In this document: positions 15,045 to 29,406 of the stretch, piece by piece
How the letters are laid out: each line of letters opens with the position of its first letter
Numbering within the stretch: position 1 is the first letter of the stretch
From: Elmis aenea
Taxonomy: Eukaryota > Arthropoda > Insecta > Coleoptera > Elmidae
Assembly: GCA_947652605.1 (NCBI GenBank)
Contig: CANTFG010000224.1
Coordinates: forward strand, 248,001-312,000
Length of the DNA stretch: 64,000 nucleotides
Direction of reading: 5' to 3'
Notes under the pieces: model-generated
Seen by the model: the letters and a program-made list of their open reading frames with translations, nothing else
Databases searched by the model: none
Told to the model about the DNA's origin: nothing
Made by a program: the position numbers and the translations under genes

Positions 15045-18000
15045 TTAGGAAATTATTAAAAATTAAAACCAGCTCATTGAAAGACATATGCAAAACAATT
15101 GTATTCATGTAAAGAGGCGATGGATAAACTGTTCCTGTGATATACAAATCAATAATTAAAATTGTTTAGAAATAGTCGCTCAAGGAACATATGTATTAAC
15201 TAAAGCACGGTATTTTTAGGAAATTATTAAAAATTAAAACCAGCTCATTGAAAGACATATGCAAAACAATTGTATTCATGTAAAGAGGCGATGGATAAAC
15301 TGTTCCTGTGATATACAAATCAATAATTAAAATTGTTTCGAAATAGTCGCTCAAGGAACATATGTATTAACTAAAGCACGGTATTTTTAGGAAATTATTA
15401 AAAATTAAAACCAGCTCATTGAAAGACATATGCAAAACAATTGTATTCATGTAAAGAGGCGATGGATAAACTGTTCCTGTGATATACAAATCAATAATTA
15501 AAATTGTTTAGAAATAGTCGCTCAAGGAACATATGTATTAACTAAAGCACGGTATTTTTAGGAAATTATTAAAAATTAAAACCAGCTCATTGAAAGATAT
15601 ATGCAAAACAATTGTATTCATGTAAAGAGGCGATGGATAAACTGTTCCTGTGATATACAAATCAATAATTAAAATTGTTTCGAAATAGTCGCTCAAGGAA
15701 CATATGTATTAACTAAAGCACGGTATTTTTAGGAAATTATTAAAAATTAAAACCAGCTCATTGAAAGACATATGCAAAACAATTTTTTTCATGTAAAGAT
15801 GCGAAGGATAAACTGTTCCTGTGATATACAAATCAATAATTAAAATTGTTTCAAAATAGTCGCTCAAGGAACATATGTATTAACTAAAGCACGGTATTTT
15901 TAGGAAATTATTAAAAATTAAAACCAGCTCATTGAAAGACATATGCAAAACAATTTTTTTCATGTAAAGATGCGAAGGATAAACTGTTCCTGTGATATAC
16001 AAATCAATAATTAAAATTGTTTCGAAATAGTCGCTCAAGGATTATATGTATTAACTAAAGCACGGTATTTTTAGGAAATTATTAAAAATTAAAACCAGCT
16101 TATTGAAAGACATATGCGAAACAATTGCATTCATGTAAAGAGGCGATGGATAAACTGTTCCTGTGATATACAAATCAATAATTAAAATTGTTTAGAAATA
16201 GACGCTCAAGGAACATATGTATTAACTAAAGCACGGTATTTTTAGGAAATTATTAAAAATTAAAACCAGCTCATCGAAAGACATATGCAAAACAATTGTA
16301 TTCATGTAAAGAGGCGATGGATAAACTGTTTCTGTGATATACAAATCAATAATTAAAATTGTTTAGAAATAGTCGCTCAAGGAACATATGTATTAACTAA
16401 AGCACGGTATTTTTAGGAAATTATTAAAAATTAAAACCAGCTCATTGAAAGACATATGCAAAACAATTGTATTCATGTAAAGATGCGAAGGATAAACTTG
16501 TCCTGTGATATACAAATCAATAATTAAAATTGTTTAAAAATAGTCGCTCAAGGAACATATGTATTAACTAAAGCACGGTATTTTTAGGAAATTATTAAAA
16601 ATTAAAACCAGCTCATTGAAAGACATATGCAAAACAATTGTATTCATGTAAAGAGGCGATGGATAAACTGTTCCTGTGATATACAAATCAATAATTAAAA
16701 TTGTTTCAAAATAGTCGCTCAAGGAACATATGTATTAACTAAAGCACGGTATTTTTAGGAAATTATTAAAAATTAAAACCAGCTCATTGAAAGACATATG
16801 CAAAACAATTGTATTCATGTAAAGAGGCGATGGATAAACTGTTCCTGTGATATACAAATCAATAATTAAAATTGTTTAGAAATAGTCGCTCAAGGAACAT
16901 ATGTATTAACTAAAGCACGGTATTTTTAGGAAATTATTAAAAATTAAAACCAGCTCATTGAAAGACATATGCAAAACAATTGTATTCATGTAAAGAGGCG
17001 ATGGATAAACTGTTCCTGTGATATACAAATCAATAATTAAAATTGTTTAGAAATAGTCGCTCAAGGAACATATGTATTAACTAAAGCACGGTATTTTTAG
17101 GAGATTATTAAAAATTAAAACCAGCTCATTGAAAGACATATGCAAAACAATTGTATTCATGTAAAGAGGCGATGGATAAACTGTTCCTGTGATATACAAA
17201 TCAATAATTAAAATTGTTTAGAAATAGTCGCTCAAGGAACATATGTATTAACTAAAGCACGGTATTTTTAGGAAATTATTAAAAATTAAAACCAGCTCAT
17301 TGAAAGACATATGCAAAACAATTGTATTCATGTAAAGAGGCGATGGATAAACTGTTCCTGTGATATACAAATCAATAATTAAAATTGTTTCGAAATAGTC
17401 GCTCAAGGAACATATGTATTAACTAAAGCACGGTATTTTTAGGAAATTATTAAAAATTAAAACCAGCTCATTGAAAGACATATGCAAAACAATTGTATTC
17501 ATGTAAAGAGGCGATGGATAAACTGTTCCTGTGATATACAAATCAATAATTAAAATTGTTTCGAAATAGTCGCTCAAGGAACATATGTATTAACTAAAGC
17601 ACGGTATTTTTAGGAAATTATTAAAAATTAAAACCAGCTCATTGAAAGACATATGCAAAACAATTGTATTCATGTAAAGAGGCGATGGATAAACTGATCC
17701 TGTGATATACAAATCAATAATTAAAATTGTTTCGAAATAGTCGCTCAAGGAACATATGTATTAACTAAAGCACGGTATTTTTAGGAAATAATTAAAAATT
17801 AAAACCAGCTCATTGAAAGACATATGCAAAACAATTGTATTCATGTAAAGAGGCGATGGATAAACTGTTCCTGTGATATACAAATCAATAATTAAAATTG
17901 TTTAGAAATAGTCGCTCAAGGAACATATGTATTAACTAAAGCACGGTATTTTTAAGACATTATTAAAAATTAAAACCAGCTCATTGAAAGACATATGCAA

Positions 18001-18464
18001 AACAATTGTATTCATGTAAAAAGGCGATGGATAAACTGTTCCTGTCATATACAAATCAATAATTAAAATTGTTTAGAAATAGTCGCTCAAGGAACATATG
18101 TATTAACTAAAGCACTGTATTTTTAGGAAATTATTAAAAATTAAAACCAGCTCATTGAAAGACATATGCAAAACAATTGTATTCATGTAAAGAGGCGATG
18201 GATAAACTGTTCCTGTGATATACAAATCAATAATTAAAATTGTTTCGAAATAGTCGCTCAAGGAACATATGTATTAACTAAAGCACGGTATTGTTAGGAA
18301 ATTATTAAAAATTAAAACCAGCTCATTGAAAGACATATGCAAAACAATTGTATTCATGTAAAGAGGCGATGGATAAACTGATCCTGTTATATACAAATCA
18401 ATAATTAAAATTGTTTAGAAATAGTCGCTCAAGGAACATATGTATTAACTAAAGCACGGTATTT

Positions 18465-21400
18465 TTAGGAAATTATTAAAAATTAAAACCAGCTCATTGA
18501 AAGACATATGCAAAACAATTGTATTCATGTAAAGAGGCGATGGATAAACTGTTTCTGTGATATACAAATCAATAATTAAAATTGTTTCGAAATAGTCGCT
18601 CAAGGAACATATGTATGAACTAAAGCACGGTATTTTTTGGAAATCATTAAAAATTAAAACCAGCTCATTGAAAGACATATGCAAAACAATTGTATTCATG
18701 TAAAGAGGCGATGGATAAACTGTTCCAGTGATATACAAATCAATAATTGAAATTGTTTCGAAATAGTCGCTTAAGGAACATATGTATTAACTAAAGCACG
18801 GTATTTTTAGGAAATTATTAAAAATTAAAACCAGCTCTTTGAAAGACATATGCAAAACAATTGTATTCATGTAAAGAGGCGATGGATAAACTGTTCCTGT
18901 GATATACAAATCAATAATTAAAATTGTTCAGAAATAGTCGCTCAAGGAATATATGTATTAACTAAAGCACGGTATTTTTAGGAAATTATTAAAAATTAAA
19001 ACCAGCTCATTGAAAGACATATGCAAAACAATTGTATTCATGTAAAGAAGCGATGGATAAACTGTTCCTGTGATATACAAATCAATAATTAAAATTGTTT
19101 AGAAATAGTCGCTCAAGGAACATATGTATTAACTAAAGCACGGTATTTTTAGGAAATTATTAAAAATTAAAACCAGCTCATTGAAAGACATATGCAAAAC
19201 AATTGTATTCATGTTAAGAGGCGATGGATAAACTGTTTCTGTGATATACAAATCAATAATTGAAATTGTTTCGAAATAGTCGCTTAAGGAACATATGTAT
19301 TAACTAAAGCACGGTATTTTTAGGAAATTATTAAAAATTAAAACCAGCTCATTGAAAGACATATGCAAAACAATTGTATTCATGTAAAGAGGCGATGGAT
19401 AAACTGTTCCTGTGATATACAAATCAATAATTAAAATTGTTTCGAAATAGTCGCTCAAGGAACATATGTTTTAACTAAAGCACGGTATTTTTAGGAAATT
19501 ATTAAAAATTAAAACCAGCTCATTGAAAGACATATGCAAAACAATTGTATTCATGTAAAGAGGCGATGGATAAACTGTTCCTGTGATATACAAATCAATA
19601 ATTAAAATTATTTCGAAATAGTCGCTCAAGGAACATATGTATTAACTAAAGCACGGTATTTTTAGGAAATTATTAAAAATTAAAACCAGCTCATTGAAAG
19701 ACATATGCAAAACAATTGTATTCATGTAAAGAGGCGATGGATAAACTGTTCCTGTGATATACAAATCAATAATTAAAATTGTTTCGAAATAGTCGCTCAA
19801 GGAACATATGTATTAACTAAAGCACGGTATTTTTAGGAAATTATTAAAAATTAAAACCAGCTCTTTGAAAGACATATGCAAAACAATTGTATACATGTAA
19901 AGAGGCGATAGATAAACTGTTCCTGTAATATACAAATCAATAATTAAAATTGTTTCGAAATAGTCGCTCAAGGAACATATGTATTAACTAAAGCACGGTA
20001 TTTTTAGAAAATTATTAAAAATTAAAACCAGCTCATTGAAAGACATATGCAAAACAATTGTATTCATGTAAAGAGGCGATGGATAAACTGTTCCTGTGAT
20101 ATACAAATCTATAATTAAAATTGTTTCGAAATAGTCGCTTAAGGAACATATGTATTAACTAAAGCACGGTATTTTTAGGAAATTATTAAAAATTAAAACC
20201 AGCTCATTGAAAGACATATGCAAAACAATTGTATTCATGTAAAGAGGCGATGGATAAACTGTTCCTGTGATATACAAATCAATAATTAAAATTGTTTAGA
20301 AATAGTCGCTCAAGAAACATATGTATTAACTAAAGCACGGTATTTTTAAGAAATTATTAAAAATTAAAACCAGCTCATTGAAAGACATATGCAAAACAAT
20401 TGTATTCATGTAAAAAGGCGATGGATAAACTGTTCCTTTGATATACAAATCAATAATTAAAATTGTTCAGAAATAGTCGCTCAAGGAACATATGTATTAA
20501 CTAAAGCACGGTATTTTTAAGAAATTATTAAAAATTAAAACCAGCTTATTGAAAGACATATGCAAAACAATTGTATTCATGTAAAAAGGCGATGGATAAA
20601 CTGTTCCTGTGATATACAAATCAATAATTAAAATTGTTTCGAAATAGTCGCTCAAGGAACATATGTATTAACTAAAGCACGGTATTTTTAGGAAATTATT
20701 AAAAATTAAAACCAGCTCATTGAAAGACATATGCAAAACAATTGTATTCATGTTAAGAGGCGATGGATAAACTGTTCCTGTGATATACAAATCAATAATT
20801 AAAATTGTTACGAAATAGTCGCTCAAGGAACATATGTATTAACTAAAGCACGGTATTTTTAGGAAATTATTAAAAATTAAAACCAGCTCTTTGAAAGACA
20901 TATGCAAAACAATTGTATTCATGTAAAAAGGCGATGGATAAACTGTTCCTTTGATATACAAATCAATAATTAAAATTGTTCAGAAATAGTCGCTCAAGGA
21001 ACATATGTATTAACTAAAGCACGGTATTTTTAGGAAATTATTAAAAATTAAAACCAGCTCATTGAAAGACATATGCAAAACAATTGTATTCATGTAAAAA
21101 AGCGATGGATAAACTGTTCCAGTGATATACAAATCAATAATTAAAATTGTTTCGAAATAGTCGCTCAAGGAACATATGTATTAACTAAAGCACGGTATTT
21201 TTAGGAAATTATTAAAAATTAAAACCAGCTCATTAAAAGACATATGCAAAACAATTGTATTCATGTAAAGAGGCGATGGATAAACTGTTCCTGTGATATA
21301 CAAATCAATAATTAAAATTGTTTCGAAATAGTCGCTCAAGGAACATATGTATTAACTAAAGCACGGTATTTTTAGGAAATTATTAAAAATTAAAACCAGC

Positions 21401-23936
21401 TCATTGAAAGACATATGCAAAACAATTGTATTCATGTAAAGAGGCGATAGATAAACTGTTCCTGTAATATACAAATCAATAATTAAAATTGTTTCGAAAT
21501 AGTCGCTTAAGGAACATATGTATTAACTAAAGCACGGTATTTTTAGGAAATTATTAAAAATTAAAACCAGCTCATTGAAAGACATATGCAAAACAATTGT
21601 ATTCATGTAAAGAGGCGATGGATAAACTGTTCCTGTGATATACAAATCAATAATTGAATTTGTTTCGAAATAGTCGCTCAAGGAACATATGTATTAACTG
21701 AAGCACGGTATTTTTAGGAAATTATTAAAAATTAAAACCAGCTCATTGAAAGACATATGCAAAACAATTGTATTCATGTAAAGAGGCGATGGATAAACTG
21801 TTTCTGTGATATACAAATCAATAATTAAAATTGTTTCGAAATAGTCGCTCAAGGAACATATGTATTAACTAAAGCACGGTATTTTTAGGAAATTATTAAA
21901 AATTAAAACCAGCTCATTAAAAGACATATGCAAAACAATTGTATTCATGTAAAGAGGCGATGGATAAACTGTTCCTGTGATATACAAATCAATAATTAAA
22001 ATTGTTTAGAAATAGTCGCTCAAGGAACATATGTATTAACTAAAGCACGGTATTTTTAGGAAATTATTAAAAATTAAAACCAGCTCATTGAAAGACATAT
22101 GCAAAACAATTGTATTCATGTAAAGAGGCGATGGATAAACTGTTCCTGTGATATACAAATCAATAATTAAAATTGTTTCGAAATAGTCGCTCAAGGAACA
22201 TATGTATTAACTAAAGCACGGTATTTTTAGGAAATTATTAAAAATTAAAACCAGCTCATTGAAAGACATATGCAAAACAATTGTATTCATGTAAAGAGGC
22301 GATGGATAAACTGTTCCTGTGATATACAAATCAATAATTAAAATTGTTTAGAAATAGTCGCTCAAGGAACATATGTATTAACTAAAGCACGGTATTTTTA
22401 GGAAATTATTAAAAATTAAAACCAGCTCATTGAAAGACATATGCAAAACAATTGTATTCATGTAAAGAGGCGATGGATAAACTGTTCCTGTGATATACAA
22501 ATCAATAATTAAAATTGTTTCGAAATAGTCGCTCAAGGAACATATGTATTAACTAAAGCACGGTATTTTTAGGAAATTATTAAAAATTAAAACCAGCTCA
22601 TTGAAAGACATATGCAAAACAATTTTTTTCATGTAAAGATGCGAAGGATAAACTGTTCCTGTGATATACAAATCAATAATTAAAAATGTTTCGAAATAGT
22701 CGCTCAAGGAACATATGTATTAACTAAAGCACGGTATTTTTAGGAAATTATTAAAAATTAAAACCAGCTCATTGAAAGACATATGCAAAACAATTTTTTT
22801 CATGTAAAGATGCGAAGGATAAACTGTTCCTGTGATATACAAATCAATAATTAAAATTGTTTCGAAATAGTCGCTCAAGGAATATATGTATTAACTAAAG
22901 CACGGTATTTTTAGGAAATTATTAAAAATTAAAACCAGCTTATTGAAAGACATATGCGAAACAATTGCATTCATGTAAAGAGGCGATGGATAAACTGTTC
23001 CTGTGATATACAAATCAATAATTAAAATTGTTTAGAAATAGACGCTCAAGGAACATATGTATTAACTAAAGCACGGTATTTTTAGGAAATTATTAAAAAT
23101 TAAAACCAGCTCATCGAAAGACATATGCAAAACAATTGTATTCATGTAAAGAGGCGATGGATAAACTGTTCCTGTGATATACAAATCAATAATTAAAATT
23201 GTTTATAAATAGTCGCTCAAGGAACATATGTATTAACTAAAGCACGGTATTTTTAGGAAATTATTAAAAATTAAAACCAGCTCATTGAAAGACATATGCA
23301 AAACAATTGTATTCATGTAAAGAGGCGATGGATAAACTGTTCCTGTGATATACAAATCAATAATTAAAATTGTTTAGAAATAGTCGCTCAAGGAACATAT
23401 GTATTAACTAAAGCACGGTATTTTTAGGAAATTATTAAAAATTAAAACCAGCTCATTGAAAGACATATGCAAAACAATTGTATTCATGTAAAGATGCGAA
23501 GGATAAACTTGTCCTGTGATATACAAATCAATAATTAAAATTGTTTAAAAATAGTCGCTCAAGGAACATATGTATTAACTAAAGCACGGTATTTTTAGGA
23601 AATTATTAAAAATTAAAACCAGCTCATTGAAAGACATATGCAAAACAATTGTATTCATGTAAAGAGGCGATGGATAAACTGTTCCTGTGATATACAAATC
23701 AATAATTAAAATTGTTTCAAAATAGTCGCTCAAGGAACATATGTATTAACTAAAGCACGGTATTTTTAGGAAATTATTAAAAATTAAAACCAGCTCATTG
23801 AAAGACATATGCAAAACAATTGTATTCATGTAAAGAGGCGATGGATAAACTGTTCCTGTGATATACAAATCAATAATTAAAATTGTTTAGAAATAGTCGC
23901 TCAAGGAACATATGTATTAACTAAAGCACGGTATTT
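18465..23936. repeat. Higher-order repeat, 32 monomers, copy 1
   Basis: A block of 32 monomers (5472 bp) that recurs immediately downstream. It begins with the dimer in which TTAACT is changed to TGAACT and ends after the GATGCGAAGG and TTCAAAA monomers. Markers shared with copy 2 at exactly 5472 bp include a TTTTAACT variant (19461 and 24933), and the run AGCTTATTG, GACGCTC, CATCGAAAG, TTTATAAAT near its end. The monomer just before the block (carrying GATCCTGTTAT) has no counterpart before copy 2, which fixes the left edge. Confidence 0.85.
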
Positions 23937-26900
23937 TTAGGAAATTATTAAAAATTAAAACCAGCTCATTGAAAGACATATGCAAAACAATTGTATTCAT
24001 GTAAAGAGGCGATGGATAAACTGTTTCTGTGATATACAAATCAATAATTAAAATTGTTTCGAAATAGTCGCTCAAGGAACATATGTATGAACTAAAGCAC
24101 GGTATTTTTTGGAAATCATTAAAAATTAAAACCAGCTCATTGAAAGACATATGCAAAACAATTGTATTCATGTAAAGAGGCGATGGATAAACTGTTCCAG
24201 TGATATACAAATCAATAATTGAAATTGTTTCGAAATAGTCGCTTAAGGAACATATGTATTAACTAAAGCACGGTATTTTTAGGAAATTATTAAAAATTAA
24301 AACCAGCTCTTTGAAAGACATATGCAAAACAATTGTATTCATGTAAAGAGGCGATGGATAAACTGTTCCTGTGATATACAAATCAATAATTAAAATTGTT
24401 CAGAAATAGTCGCTCAAGGAATATATGTATTAACTAAAGCACGGTATTTTTAGGAAATTATTAAAAATTAAAACCAGCTCATTGAAAGACATATGCAAAA
24501 CAATTGTATTCATGTAAAGAAGCGATGGATAAACTGTTCCTGTGATATACAAATCAATAATTAAAATTGTTTAGAAATAGTCGCTCAAGGAACATATGTA
24601 TTAACTAAAGCACGGTATTTTTAGGAAATTATTAAAAATTAAAACCAGCTCATTGAAAGACATATGCAAAACAATTGTATTCATGTTAAGAGGCGATGGA
24701 TAAACTGTTTCTGTGATATACAAATCAATAATTGAAATTGTTTCGAAATAGTCGCTTAAGGAACATATGTATTAACTAAAGCACGGTATTTTTAGGAAAT
24801 TATTAAAAATTAAAACCAGCTCATTGAAAGACATATGCAAAACAATTGTATTCATGTAAAGAGGCGATGGATAAACTGTTCCTGTGATATACAAATCAAT
24901 AATTAAAATTGTTTCGAAATAGTCGCTCAAGGAACATATGTTTTAACTAAAGCACGGTATTTTTAGGAAATTATTAAAAATTAAAACCAGCTCATTGAAA
25001 GACATATGCAAAACAATTGTATTCATGTAAAAAGGCGATGGATAAACTGTTCCTGTGATATACAAATCAATAATTAAAATTATTTCGAAATAGTCGCTCA
25101 AGGAACATATGTATTCTAAAGCACGGTATTTTTAGGAAATTATTAAAAATTAAAACCAGCTCATTGAAAGACATATGCAAAACAATTGTATTCATGTAAA
25201 GAGGCGATGGATAAACTGTTCCTGTGATATACAAATCAATAATTAAAATTGTTTCGAAATAGTCGCTCAAGGAACATATGTATTAACTAAAGCACGGTAT
25301 TTTTAGGAAATTATTAAAAATTAAAACCAGCTCTTTGAAAGACATATGCAAAACAATTGTATACATGTAAAGAGGCGATAGATAAACTGTTCCTGTAATA
25401 TACAAATCAATAATTAAAATTGTTTCGAAATAGTCGCTCAAGGAACATATGTATTAACTAAAGCACGGTATTTTTAGAAAATTATTAAAAATTAAAACCA
25501 GCTCATTGAAAGACATATGCAAAACAATTGTATTCATGTAAAGAGGCGATGGATAAACTGTTCCTGTGATATACAAATCTATAATTAAAATTGTTTCGAA
25601 ATAGTCGCTTAAGGAACATATGTATTAACTAAAGCACGGTATTTTTAGGAAATTATTAAAAATTAAAACCAGCTCATTGAAAGACATATGCAAAACAATT
25701 GTATTCATGTAAAGAGGCGATGGATAAACTGTTCCTGTGATATACAAATCAATAATTAAAATTGTTTAGAAATAGTCGCTCAAGAAACATATGTATTAAC
25801 TAAAGCACGGTATTTTTAAGAAATTATTAAAAATTAAAACCAGCTCATTGAAAGACATATGCAAAACAATTGTATTCATGTAAAAAGGCGATGGATAAAC
25901 TGTTCCTTTGATATACAAATCAATAATTAAAATTGTTCAGAAATAGTCGCTCAAGGAACATATGTATTAACTAAAGCACGGTATTTTTAAGAAATTATTA
26001 AAAATTAAAACCAGCTTATTGAAAGACATATGCAAAACAATTGTATTCATGTAAAAAGGCGATGGATAAACTGTTCCTGTGATATACAAATCAATAATTA
26101 AAATTGTTTCGAAATAGTCGCTCAAGGAACATATGTATTAACTAAAGCACGGTATTTTTAGGAAATTATTAAAAATTAAAACCAGCTCATTGAAAGACAT
26201 ATGCAAAACAATTGTATTCATGTTAAGAGGCGATGGATAAACTGTTCCTGTGATATACAAATCAATAATTAAAATTGTTACGAAATAGTCGCTCAAGGAA
26301 CATATGTATTAACTAAAGCACGGTATTTTTAGGAAATTATTAAAAATTAAAACCAGCTATTTGAAAGACATATGCAAAACAATTGTATTCATGTAAAAAG
26401 GCGATGGATAAACTGTTCCTTTGATATACAAATCAATAATTAAAATTGTTCAGAAATAGTCGCTCAAGGAACATATGTATTAACTAAAGCACGGTATTTT
26501 TAGGAAATTATTAAAAATTAAAACCAGCTCATTGAAAGACATATGCAAAACAATTGTATTCATGTAAAAAAGCGATGGATAAACTGTTCCAGTGATATAC
26601 AAATCAATAATTAAAATTGTTTCGAAATAGTCGCTCAAGGAACATATGTATTAACTAAAGCACGGTATTTTTAGGAAATTATTAAAAATTAAAACCAGCT
26701 CATTAAAAGACATATGCAAAACAATTGTATTCATGTAAAGAGGCGATGGATAAACTGTTCCTGTGATATACAAATCAATAATTAAAATTGTTTCGAAATA
26801 GTCGCTCAAGGAACATATGTATTAACTAAAGCACGGTATTTTTAGGAAATTATTAAAAATTAAAACCAGCTCATTGAAAGACATATGCAAAACAATTGTA

Positions 26901-29406
26901 TTCATGTAAAGAGGCGATAGATAAACTGTTCCTGTAATATACAAATCAATAATTAAAATTGTTTCGAAATAGTCGCTTAAGGAACATATGTATTAACTAA
27001 AGCACGGTATTTTTAGGAAATTATTAAAAATTAAAACCAGCTCATTGAAAGACATATGCAAAACAATTGTATTCATGTAAAGAGGCGATGGATAAACTGT
27101 TCCTGTGATATACAAATCAATAATTGAATTTGTTTCGAAATAGTCGCTCAAGGAACATATGTATTAACTGAAGCACGGTATTTTTAGGAAATTATTAAAA
27201 ATTAAAACCAGCTCATTGAAAGACATATGCAAAACAATTGTATTCATGTAAAGAGGCGATGGATAAACTGTTTCTGTGATATACAAATCAATAATTAAAA
27301 TTGTTTCGAAATAGTCGCTCAAGGAACATATGTATTAACTAAAGCACGGTATTTTTAGGAAATTATTAAAAATTAAAACCAGCTCATTAAAAGACATATG
27401 CAAAACAATTGTATTCATGTAAAGAGGCGATGGATAAACTGTTCCTGTGATATACAAATCAATAATTAAAATTGTTTAGAAATAGTCGCTCAAGGAACAT
27501 ATGTATTAACTAAAGCACGGTATTTTTAGGAAATTATTAAAAATTAAAACCAGCTCATTGAAAGACATATGCAAAACAATTGTATTCATGTAAAGAGGCG
27601 ATGGATAAACTGTTCCTGTGATATACAAATCAATAATTAAAATTGTTTCGAAATAGTCGCTCAAGGAACATATGTATTAACTAAAGCACGGTATTTTTAG
27701 GAAATTATTAAAAATTAAAACCAGCTCATTGAAAGACATATGCAAAACAATTGTATTCATGTAAAGAGGCGATGGATAAACTGTTCCTGTGATATACAAA
27801 TCAATAATTAAAATTGTTTAGAAATAGTCGCTCAAGGAACATATGTATTAACTAAAGCACGGTATTTTTAGGAAATTATTAAAAATTAAAACCAGCTCAT
27901 TGAAAGACATATGCAAAACAATTGTATTCATGTAAAGAGGCGATGGATAAACTGTTCCTGTGATATACAAATCAATAATTAAAATTGTTTCGAAATAGTC
28001 GCTCAAGGAACATATGTATTAACTAAAGCACGGTATTTTTAGGAAATTATTAAAAATTAAAACCAGCTCATTGAAAGACATATGCAAAACAATTGTATTC
28101 ATGTAAAGATGCGAAGGATAAACTGTTCCTGTGATATACAAATCAATAATTAAAATTGTTTCGAAATAGTCGCTCAAGGAACATATGTATTAACTAAAGC
28201 ACGGTATTTTTAGGAAATTATTAAAAATTAAAACCAGCTCATTGAAAGACATATGCAAAACAATTTTTTTCATGTAAAGATGCGAAGGATAAACTGTTCC
28301 TGTGATATACAAATCAATAATTAAAATTGTTTCGAAATAGTCGCTCAAGGAATATATGTATTAACTAAAGCACGGTATTTTTAGGAAATTATTAAAAATT
28401 AAAACCAGCTTATTGAAAGACATATGCGAAACAATTGCATTCATGTAAAGAGGCGATGGATAAACTGTTCCTGTGATATACAAATCAATAATTAAAATTG
28501 TTTAGAAATAGACGCTCAAGGAACATATGTATTAACTAAAGCACGGTATTTTTAGGAAATTATTAAAAATTAAAACCAGCTCATCGAAAGACATATGCAA
28601 AACAATTGTATTCATGTAAAGAGGCGATGGATAAACTGTTCCTGTGATATACAAATCAATAATTAAAATTGTTTATAAATAGTCGCTCAAGGAACATATG
28701 TATTAACTAAAGCACGGTATTTTTAGGAAATTATTAAAAATTAAAACCAGCTCATTGAAAGACATATGCAAAACAATTGTATTCATGTAAAGAGGCGATG
28801 GATAAACTGTTCCTGTGATATACAAATCAATAATTAAAATTGTTTAGAAATAGTCGCTCAAGGAACATATGTATTAACTAAAGCACGGTATTTTTAGGAA
28901 ATTATTAAAAATTAAAACCAGCTCATTGAAAGACATATGCGAAACAATTGTATTCATGTAAAGATGCGAAGGATAAACTTGTCCTGTGATATACAAATCA
29001 ATAATTAAAATTGTTTAAAAATAGTCGCTCAAGGAACATATGTATTAACTAAAGCACGGTATTTTTAGGAAATTATTAAAAATTAAAACCAGCTCATTGA
29101 AAGACATATGCAAAACAATTGTATTCATGTAAAGAGGCGATGGATAAACTGTTCCTGTGATATACAAATCAATAATTAAAATTGTTTCAAAATAGTCGCT
29201 CAAGGAACATATGTATTAACTAAAGCACGGTATTTTTAGGAAATTATTAAAAATTAAAACCAGCTCATTGAAAGACATATGCAAAACAATTGTATTCATG
29301 TAAAGAGGCGATGGATAAACTGTTCCTGTGATATACAAATCAATAATTAAAATTGTTTAGAAATAGTCGCTCAAGGAACATATGTATTAACTAAAGCACG
29401 GTATTT
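23937..29406. repeat. Higher-order repeat, 32 monomers, copy 2
   Basis: Second copy of the 32-monomer block, 5470 bp because one monomer has lost 2 bp near 25115 (GTATTCTAAAG in place of GTATTAACTAAAG). I noted only a few point differences from copy 1, such as AGCTATTTG near 26357, GTATT in place of TTTTT near 28097 and GCGAAAC near 28939. The following monomer at 29407 lacks the expected TTTCTG and TGAACT variants, so a third full copy does not follow. Confidence 0.85.

Noticed and set aside
25067..25270. 67-codon minus-strand frame
   Set aside because: Created by the 2-bp deletion near 25115 shifting the satellite frame; not a gene.
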